Positions 56,380-64,000 of a DNA stretch of 64,000 nucleotides are shown in pieces. The position numbers and the translations under genes are program-made. The DNA comes from Macrothele yani (lineage: Eukaryota; Arthropoda; Arachnida; Araneae; Macrothelidae): contig CM077007.1 in NCBI GenBank assembly GCA_039090855.1, forward strand, positions 13,813,515-13,877,514, read 5' to 3'. The notes beneath the pieces are model-generated. The model was not told where the DNA came from. It saw nothing but the letters and a program-made list of their open reading frames with translations, and did no database searches. Each line of letters begins with the position of its first letter. Position 1 is the first letter of the stretch.

Positions 56380-57750
56380 GATGCATCACAAGTCTCCGTT
56401 TACAGTGATCTTGGCACACAACTTGAACTTCGGTGACATTCGTCACATGTCTCGCACACTACTTGTACTTCATACACATTGTCTTTCTCTCATGCAGACA
56501 TTCCTGAATCTGATCCTCCCATCATTTCCTTGGACTTCCTCTACCTTTCTCTCCTGCCATTTGGGCTGGATAAATTCTCTTAGTCAGCATCTCTCTGGTC
56601 ATCCTTTCAACATGGCCAAACCAGATTGGAATATTTGTCTCTACCTTACTAACAATATTTTACTTCACATAACACATCTTCATTCCTCACATGATCAGAA
56701 TGTGCCTTGCCACATACCCCTCATAAGTACTGCATCTCTTCGGCACACAAACTACTTCTATGTCTCTCCTGCAGTACCTGGGTTTCACTGCTGTACATCA
56801 GAATAGAAACAATTATACACTTACACATAGCCATTTGGAACTTTTTTCAGAACCTTCATCATTTCTGTGAAATCCTCTTAAGGCAACTATGACTTTCAAA
56901 GATGAATTCACCCACCTACTAATTTCAGCAGCTAATTTGTTGTTTTCTCTGTGAAACGTGCTTCCTAAATGTACAAACTCATTCACCTGGTCAATCTCTG
57001 TGCCATTTAGACTGGTCTTGCATTCAGTACTAACAGTTCCTCACTCAAAAATCATAACTTTGGTTTTTCCCTTATTTATACTTGGTTTGAATTTCAAGCA
57101 AACTTTGTACATCTGGGACAACATACTCTTCAACTCACTTTTTCTCCCTGCCAACAGGACTGTCATCAGCATACAGCAATTTACTCATGTCATTATTAAC
57201 AAAAAATAAACCAGTATTGTTCATTTTGGCATTACGCATGCACGCATACATAAAAATATTTAAGTGTGGACATACACAACCTTGTCTGACTCCTGCACCA
57301 ATAGAAAACCATTACAGTAAAACACTGTTCACTTATACACATGCTCTGCTTGTCAGCATACATAGCTTTCACACTTTTAAGTAGATTCCCAGTTACACCA
57401 TAATTATTTAGGACCTTTCACAGAAGTATCGCTTTTACTCAGTCATAAGTTTTCTCTAAATTTATAAAGGCTGCAAAAACTTCCTTGCTAACTGATAGAT
57501 ACTTTATGATCATCATATGTAACGCAAAAATTAGGTTAGTGCAACTCTTACTCAAAGCAAAAAAACCACTCTGTACATCAACAGCACCAAATGATACCCA
57601 TTTATTAGTTTATGTCATGGTTTTAAAACAGCCTATGGGGCTGGCTCCTTATCATCAGCTATTTTGCTTGATCATTTCTCTTGCACTTCATTACACTCTT
57701 CATACGTTTTCATGCAGAGTAAAATTGCATCTCTATTTATCTTTCACAGA
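56380..57750 (-). pseudogene. LINE reverse transcriptase, 3' part
   Basis: Minus-strand pieces in order: GAGVRQGCVCPHLNIFMYAC, KLLYADDSPVGREKK (the YADD catalytic box), LNGTEIDQVNEF and LGSTFHRENN, ETNIPIWFGHVERMTREM, then RIYPAQMAGEKGRGSPRK. This is the RT palm to C-terminal tail of a common arthropod LINE type. Stops every 10-30 codons show great age. Confidence 0.75.
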
Positions 57751-58648
57751 TACCAAAATGTCTGTTTCTGTAGAAAGCTCTTAAGTCCTAGACCCATAAG
57801 CTGCAACATTCCACTGTAACTACATGAAGCAGCCATCAATGATTGATACTGTGCCTAGCTGAACAATAATTATGCAGTCTGTCTGACCAACTCATTCATC
57901 TACATTGCTTCAAAGCTGTGGAATTCCAGAACATGTAATTTTTTGATCAGGTTGTGTAATACAAAAAGCCAAACTTTATTGAACTTCCTGTTATTTAAGT
58001 CTTCTGTAACATTGTGTCATGGCTTTACTTTCCTGATTAGTTCTGTGTAAAAAGAAAATGCTGATCATATTTCAGTCTCAGATTAGAGATTCATGATAAA
58101 ATTAGATGCCAAATAAAAGTGATGCCCTCGCTGTCCAACAACTTCCCACACGCTAAGAGAGCACCAAATGTTTTCAAGGCATGTTAAACACCCTTTTTAA
58201 ACTGCCATCTGTACAGAAAATAATTGAAGAAGCTTATTATATGTTTCTTTCATTTACTGTTCAATGAGTTTAATTCTCACTCTTACTATTTCTAGTTCTT
58301 GGAATGTTCTATGAAACTTGGCCATGGGTGTTTTGTCATCCTTCCCATTGCTACTCTTTTATTAGTGCATGTTTCACTTCTCTTATAAGAATAAATTGGT
58401 GTATTTGAAGCACGTACTAAGTTTCAAATAAACATGGCTTATTTGAAACTGTATGTGTGTGTTTTTGGGGTTCATCAGCACCCATTGGTGCCTTGAGGGT
58501 GATGGGATAGAGAAGTGTCCTAGAAATTGATGTTCTGCATAAAAGGAACAAAGCCTCTTTCAATCCTGCATTTTTTAAGTGGACAACAGCTTTTACCATT
58601 CAGTGTATTTACTGCATTCCAACACTGTTTATCATGCAAGTAGGGTTC
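57751..58648. other. Non-coding, nothing recognised
   Basis: AT-rich sequence between the LINE relic and the Tc1 element. May include more of the LINE, but no motif is readable. Confidence 0.4.
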
Positions 58649-58650
58649 TA

Positions 58651-60081
58651 CACTGGCGGAAAGTGAAAAAAGAACACCAAGAAGGAGACGTCTGATACCA
58701 ACGAAATTTATACAGAATAATAACGGAATACAGAGGATAACATGATCAAAATATTATTACAAAATACAGCTGTATTTGCTGGTAAACTGAGAAATAACAT
58801 TTCCATGTAACATGGTTAGTACGAGGTTGAACCGCCATGAACTGCGTCACACTGTGCAATTCTAGCATGGAGTCTGTCATGCAGATATTGGATGTAAGTT
58901 TGGGGTATTGAGTTCCAAGCATTCTTAACCTGGACACATAAATCGGGGGTTGGTCGTGGCTGGCCGTGGAGACCGGATAAGTCGCTGTCCCATAAAATCC
59001 CACACGTGCTCAATGGGGACAAATCCGGTGAATGTGCAGGCCATGGAAGTTGTCTCACACCCTGAAGTGCATGTTGCGTTGCACGTGCCGTGTGTGAGCG
59101 TGCGTTATCTTGCTGGAAAACACCACGATGGACCGACCTTACAGATGACACAACAACGGGCTGAATGATGTTGTTGATGTAGGAGGTGCTGTTTAACGTA
59201 CCCGGTACAAACACTAGCTGTGTACGGGAGTGATAGCTGATCGCTTCCCACAACAGGAGACCAGGTGTAGGCCTTGTGTGTTGCTGGCAGATGCAAGAAG
59301 GGTGGAGACGCTCTCCTGTGCATCTGCGAACACGCATACGGCCATCGAAGGCTCCCAAGCAGAATCTGCTTTCATCGCTGAACACTACAGATCTCCATTG
59401 TGTTCTCCAGTGCAGACGTTTGCGACACCACTGCAGCCGTTCTTGACGGTGGGCTGGAGTCAGAGTTACACATGCCAGAGGCACACGTGCACGTAGTCCT
59501 GCATCCAGTAGACGGTTGCGGATTGTTCGCACAGTCACCTCAGGTGCAATGGCAGCTCGGATTTGCGTCGCAGTGGATGTTCTGCTTGACAACGCCGCTC
59601 TTCTTATACGTCGATCGGTTCGCTCATCAGTCAGTCTGTGACTCCCGGTTCCACGTCTTCTCGTGTGGGAATGTTCCTCGGACCATCTACGCCACCATCG
59701 TACCACCACCGATACTTCCCGTCCAATTCGCTCCGCAATACGCCGATAAGACCACTCGGCCTCACGGAGTCCGACTAGACGACCTCGCTCAAAGTCCGAT
59801 AACTGCTGAAATCGTACACGTCTTGCATGTCCAGGCATTGCAGCTTCTTCAGGGTCTTCGCACGTGTCTGTACACCGACGACTGATTACATTCACTTTGC
59901 CGTACTTCTTAAATACCACCAACGATAATTTGCATATTATGCCATGCTGTGGCATAAGCGCTCACCGGTTGGTCCCAAAATTAACATCACACTTACGTAA
60001 ACTCAACCCCATTAACATACGTAAATTTCATGATCGTCTACCAATTCCTTCTTGGTGTTCTTTTTTCACTTTCCACCAGTG
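58651..60081 (-). mobile_element. Tc1-like transposon, nearly full length
   Basis: Ends CACTGGCGGAAAGTGAAAAA at left and, on the minus strand, CACTGGTGGAAAGTGAAAAA at right (one difference), extending through AACACCAAGAAGG. Both abut TA. At 1.43 kb with one open frame over almost the whole transposase, it is the least decayed DNA transposon here. Same family as the copy nested at 44.7 kb. Confidence 0.94.
58816..59838 (-). pseudogene. Tc1 transposase, open frame but catalytic Glu lost
   Basis: Start chosen at the internal Met of MPGHARRVRFQQLSDFERGR because the family begins there; 340 codons remain open. Helix-turn-helix 1: RRIAERIGREVSVVVRWWRR; linker TGSHRLTDERTDRRIRR; helix-turn-helix 2: TVRTIRNRLLDAGLRARVPL. 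Catalytic core: SVVFSDESRFCLGAFDGRMR (Asp 1), LLLWEAISYHSRTQLVFV, GVFQQDNARSHTARATQHAL (Asp 2), then AHSPDLSP followed by LSTCGILWDSDLSGL. The expected IEHVWDFMGQRL is present in the +1 frame exactly there, so a one-base loss followed by a compensating change about 40 bases later replaced the Glu block while keeping the frame open. It ends VHGGSTSY, close to the family-typical end. Confidence 0.9.
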
Positions 60082-60362
60082 TATTTATGAGTGTGTCTTT
60101 CACTTATCTCAGCTTGTTTTTGATTGAATTCTCTAGCAATGAGTAAAAGTGTTTGAAGTATCCATGAAAAAAATGTTGAGTATATGTAGAAAAACGTTGT
60201 TTTTTAAGCCAGCAATTTACTGCAACTCATTTTTCACATTTATTTGAGAAACGTGTTAGCAGGTGAACAGTGGGAGATGTCCTAAATAAAAAAACAAAGT
60301 GGATGGGCTAGGAAATGGAGAGAAAAATCTCACTTCTTTACTCTTGTCAGCAAGTTCCTGGA

Positions 60363-60945
60363 TCATACACTACAGCTCTGAAGGGGGTAGTTGCAAAAAT
60401 GATTGTCATCAGCAAAACGAAGATGAGTTAAATAATCTCCATTAATCTTTACCCCCTTGTTTTCCCAGTTCAGTGATTGAAAGACACTTTGCAATGTGGC
60501 ATTGAAGAGTTTAGGAGATACAGTGTCAACTTGTCTCACTCCCTTTCCAATTTTTATTGGTGCTGTATCCTCAAATATCCAAACCTTAGCACTTGTATTT
60601 TCATAGATGTTATTAATAATGCTAATGTAAGCATCTTCAATACCACAGGATTTCAAAGCCATTGCAGCTATTAATAGTTTCACAGAATAAAAGGCTTTTT
60701 TATAATCAATAAAAGCCATGGGTAATAGGAGTTCATGCTCTCTCGTTCTTTCAATTAGTTCTCTCGGTACATGGATATAATTTATGGTGCTGTAGCCACT
60801 CCTGAATCTAGCTTGTTCTCATGGTTGAGCCACCTCCAGTGTTATCTTCAAGTGATGTGAAAGAACCTTTGTTTTTGTAAACCAGTGAAAGGAATCTGAC
60901 AAGCCTGTAGTTCCTTAGATCCTCAATGTCACCTTTACACACACA
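60363..60945 (-). pseudogene. LINE reverse transcriptase fragment (RTE-like)
   Basis: Minus strand: QARFRSGYSTINYIHVPREL, MAFIDYKKAFYSVKLLIAAM (RT motif A; the usual AFDSV reads AFYSV), APIKIGKGVRQVDTVSPKLF (motif B), NWENKGVKINGDYLTHLRFA and DDN (FADD, motif C). One stop upstream of the 118-codon frame. It stops just after FADD. Closest to RTE/CR1-type elements of arthropods by motif style. Confidence 0.8.
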
Positions 60946-60987
60946 CACACGCACGCACGCACACACACACGCACGCACACACGCACG

Positions 60988-61041
<54 letters not shown>
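60937..61041. repeat. (CA)n microsatellite with CG-containing variants
   Basis: ACAC and ACGC units, directly next to the end of the following Tc1 element. Confidence 0.95.
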
Positions 61042-61045
<4 letters not shown>

Positions 61046-62190
61046 CAGAATAATATGACCACCTACCTAATAATCGGAATAACCACCTTTGGCCTGGATG
61101 ACAGCAACAAGACTGTAGCATGGACATATTGAGGCCCTTGAAGGTTGCCTGAGGCACATGTGCCCATTCAGACTGCAGCAGAGCACAGAGGTCCTATAGA
61201 TAATGTGGTTGTGGGTCAGCATGTAAAACTTGTCAATCCAAATAGTCTCAAAAGTGCTCTATGGGATTGAGGTCAGGCAATTTCACTGGCCAAGGAAGAA
61301 TGGAGACATTGCTGTCATGTTCCTGGAACCAGTCACACACATCCTTAACGACATGGCAGGGTGCATTGTCCTGTTGATAGACACCATCACCACCATGGTA
61401 AATATCCAACATAAAGCAATGCATGTGGTCAGTGAGGATAGGCAGTTAGCCATTGGCATTCAGGGATCTATCCAGTGGAACCAGGGGTCCCAAGTCATAC
61501 CAAGAAAACATCCTCAGACATGCACACTGCCACCGCCAGCCTGCACTTGACCAACAAGTGTGTCCACATGTTAGTTCTCATGCGCCCGACGTCATATTCA
61601 CTACCGTCCATCACTTCTGTTTTGTAGAAACCTCAATTCGTCGGAAAAGGCAACCTTTTTCTACTCTTCCACTGTTCAGTGACAGTAGTCCCATGTGAAC
61701 TGCAGGCATCATTGCTGATGGATCTGGGTTAACATGGGCGCCTTGACTCAGTGTCAGCTCTGGAGACCCATGCATACAGGATTCACTCTACTGTTATCAA
61801 GGACATGCACCTGGGTACCCAGCGTTCATTTGCATGGTCAATTGCTGCACTGTTGCATGCTGATTGTCCTTTACCAGTCGACAGAGATGACATTCTCCTC
61901 TGGGTTAATGGCCTTTGGGGCTCCACAGTTATGACGTTGCCAGGAGGTACTCGATGTGCCAGCTGTTCATTCTTGGTACACCCTTATTACCGCACCTTGC
62001 AAACAGCCCACAAAGTCTGCTGTTTCTGAGATGCTTCCACCCTTGGTGTGATAGCCAATGATCATTCCTTTTTGAATATCTGTCAAATCACTACCTTTGC
62101 CCATTGTGCTCATGTAATGCACTATGGCTCATCTGTCCTGGCTGGCTGCTTATATCTCTGTGTGGTGGACTTTGTCATGTGCACTGTGTG
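61042..62190 (-). mobile_element. Tc1-like transposon, minus strand
   Basis: The left end, CAGTATCAGAATAATATGAC, matches the copy at 19.3 kb. Minus-strand remnants include a YQQDN-type block near 61370, [10 protein letters not shown] with the Glu block kept, and a GNHHGYSDY-like tail. Stops and substitutions throughout. It lacks the two hairpins seen in the 19.3-kb copy and therefore serves as its reference. The right end is not clear. Confidence 0.82.
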
Positions 62191-62865
62191 ACGTGCCTGG
62201 GTGGGTACATTGGGATATATATATGGTATATACATACGTACATTAAAATATGCACCTTTTCAAACATCTTGAAAAAAATTTAAATAATGATATAAAATTA
62301 CTTCCAGGATTTTTCATAGATCAAACTGACAATTTTTTTGTTTGTTGTTTAAAACAAAAAAAATTAAATCTGCACTATATCCTTAATGTAAATATTAGTT
62401 TTCAGTAGCAGTTATAGCTAGTTTAGAGTGAAAAATTTCTATCAAAAATATGGTTTTCTTAGTCTATTTATGAATTAGTGTATAACTGTATAACAGAAAG
62501 GGCCAACTACTTTTTTACCCACTACTGCTGGTTTTAAGCTTGAGTTACGTAATGAAATGAACTGTTTTTTTCATCCTTTTTTTCTGTTGTTTTCATACCG
62601 CATTCATATATTTGAAGATTTTCACATGAGAATGAAATTTAACCTGTAAATGAATGGTGCAGTACATAGTACAGTCCATTCCACAATTATACGGAAAGTT
62701 GTAAAAACAGAGTAAATGTACGATTAGTGAAAATGTACACAACCCATTAGCACAGTGGTGAAAATAAACCACACAGTTCACATTAGCAGTTCATATTCTG
62801 ACTTAGAAATAGATCAGAAAAGGCTACTATTCAATTTTACGTGCATTATTTAAAAAATACTTGGA
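62191..62865. other. Non-coding, nothing recognised
   Basis: AT-rich. At 62684 a TTCCACAATTATACGG motif resembles CCCACAATTATATGG at 63330, in the same orientation, possibly remnants of another Tc1 terminus. Confidence 0.4.
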
Positions 62866-63235
62866 AATATTCTAGTTGGATAATGCTTACCTAGGCATTC
62901 AGTTTCTAGCAATGATTCACTAGGCATTCAGTTTCTAGCAGGATGTAACCACGAACATCAGTGGAAAAGTTGCCACACTCCTGAGGATGCCCAAAGACTG
63001 GGCGAAAAATTTGGAGCATTAATAACGGTAAAGAGTTGATGTTTACGAAGCCTAAAGTGAAGATCTACTGACTCTACCCGAAGTAAACTGTGTGTTAGAT
63101 GTGAATGGTTGTTTCACATACAACGGACAATAGGACAGTAACTTCAACGAAGATGAGGAAATGTGCGAGAAATGTGAATCATTGCTAGAAACGGAATGCT
63201 TAGGTAAGCATTATCCAACTAGAGTATTTCTAAAC
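62866..63235. mobile_element. Inverted-repeat element, about 370 bp
   Basis: The left arm (GAAATATTCTAGTTGGATAA, TGCTTACCTAGGCATTC, AGTTTCTAGCAATGATTCA) and right arm (complement, 63178-63232) pair over about 55 bp. A 29-bp tandem duplication (TAGGCATTCAGTTTCTAGCA plus ATGATTCAC) interrupts the left arm. The centre has GATGCCCAAAGACTGGGCGA, a hairpin-like motif seen near Penelope-type repeats. Could be a Penelope-derived or MITE structure. Confidence 0.7.
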
Positions 63236-63525
63236 CACACAGTCTTTACAGACATATTTTTCAGATGAGAAAATAATAATTTCGGTTATGTACTAAATGT
63301 TTTAAGCATGTAGTGTACTGAAACTGTCCCACAATTATATGGACCTTCACACAAATGTGCGAACACTAACACGCATTGCTATGCAAATTAGCCTGGTGTC
63401 AGAGCAGGATAAATAGTCGGTAAACATGGTCAAATAAAGGTAACTTGATCACTCTAGTTACGTTAACTGAAACTTTTACGAAAAGTTCGTAAGTTGGAAG
63501 CTTTCGACCTTATCTTAGGTCTTCA

Positions 63526-64000
63526 TCACGCCAATGGAGGACTAAGATTGTTGCCAGATTCTACATTTGAATTTTTCTTATTTTTGTTGCTAAAACTTAG
63601 AATTGATCTCCAGATCAGCGGAATGTAGAGAGGAGATTCGGAGTTGCAAGTCATTGAGTTGAAAATAATTTCTATGCTTTCACGGTAACGGAGGGCAAAA
63701 CGATTGTCAAAAGAAGCAATTCGTTTTGCTTCGTTCCAGTGGGGAACTGCAGATGTGTCTTCCATTGTCAAAATAGACAAGGCAGTATTGGGATTGGCTT
63801 TCGAAACATCTTTTCTATGTTCTAAAACTCTATGGCTAATGCTCCTGTATGTGCTTCCAATGTATAAGTTATCCCCAGTAGAAGAAGAGATAGGAATGCA
63901 GTAAACTCCTGGGAGGTTCAGGCTTTCAACTTTGTCCCTATCCCTTTGTAGAAGTTTCAAGATGTTTGGGGTAGATTTAATGGCAAGATGGTAACCAAAA
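63526..64000 (-). pseudogene. Penelope-like element, GIY-YIG endonuclease end
   Basis: The 144-codon minus-strand frame has GVYCIPISSSTGDNLYIGST and RSISHRVLEHRKDVSKANPN, then HWNEAKRIASFDNRFALRYR. GVY..(n)..YIG-S/T, R-x(n)-EH and the downstream E (YRESIEI) are the GIY-YIG nuclease motifs that follow the RT in Penelope/Athena retroelements. About the last 100 codons of the protein are here, open to near its natural end (SGNNLSPPLA). The RT lies beyond the window edge. Whether the full element is intact cannot be seen. Confidence 0.85.

Noticed and set aside
59400..59885. 161-codon plus-strand frame
   Set aside because: It is the antisense shadow of the Tc1 transposase on the minus strand.
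60926..61132. Frames made of His-Thr or Cys-Val repeats
   Set aside because: They are translations of the CA microsatellite.

Overview
The window is animal nuclear DNA. It has GT-AG introns of about 9-23 kb, tRNA-derived SINEs, (AAT)n, (TC)n and (CA)n microsatellites, and a dense layer of decayed eukaryotic transposons (Tc1/mariner, pogo, hAT, Helitron, Dong/R4-like, RTE-like, Penelope). The mix of mariner, Tc1, Penelope and several private tRNA SINE families suggests an arthropod with a large, repeat-rich genome. A chelicerate is possible but is only a guess. There are no bacterial operons, CRISPR arrays or viral genes.

One host gene is supported, on the + strand. Four short exons (11726-11886, 22485-22596, 31229-31383, 54782-54930) have consensus splice sites and join in phase across three introns. 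The encoded segment is coiled-coil helix, then a Ser/Thr-rich basic linker, then the first half of a C1 zinc finger. This fits the middle of an adaptor such as an F-BAR/C1/SH3 (nervous wreck-like) or STAC-like protein. The gene runs off both sides of what I can identify.

Layout: 1-2.9 kb, hAT remnant, a CpG-rich block and a Dong-like LINE end lying between TAA microsatellites. 4-10.1 kb, inverted SINEs, a Tc1 relic, a mariner relic and a complete pogo element. 10.8-19 kb, a perfect 64-bp palindrome, exon 1, a fold-back MITE, two Tc1 elements and a 526-bp MITE with an 8-bp target duplication. 19.3-25.9 kb, a Tc1 copy carrying new palindromes, a LINE tail, exon 2, several SINEs, a fold-back and a Helitron helicase end. 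26.2-27.6 kb, a 36-bp minisatellite of about 39 units. 28.4-37 kb, a 145-bp tandem repeat, a mariner, exon 3 and four Tc1 relics. 37.8-39.1 kb, a tandem array of SINEs. 44-50.5 kb, two nests (Tc1 inside a hAT; SINE inside a hAT inside a DUF4817-type element). 53-64 kb, two mariners flanking exon 4, LINE fragments, a nearly full-length Tc1, another Tc1, and a Penelope GIY-YIG end running off the window.

No transposase here looks active: each one read has stops, frameshifts or a lost catalytic residue. I did not find a clearly new biological system. The best leads are the unannotated host gene, the minisatellite open in several frames, the locally born hairpins, and the nested and tandem SINE structures.
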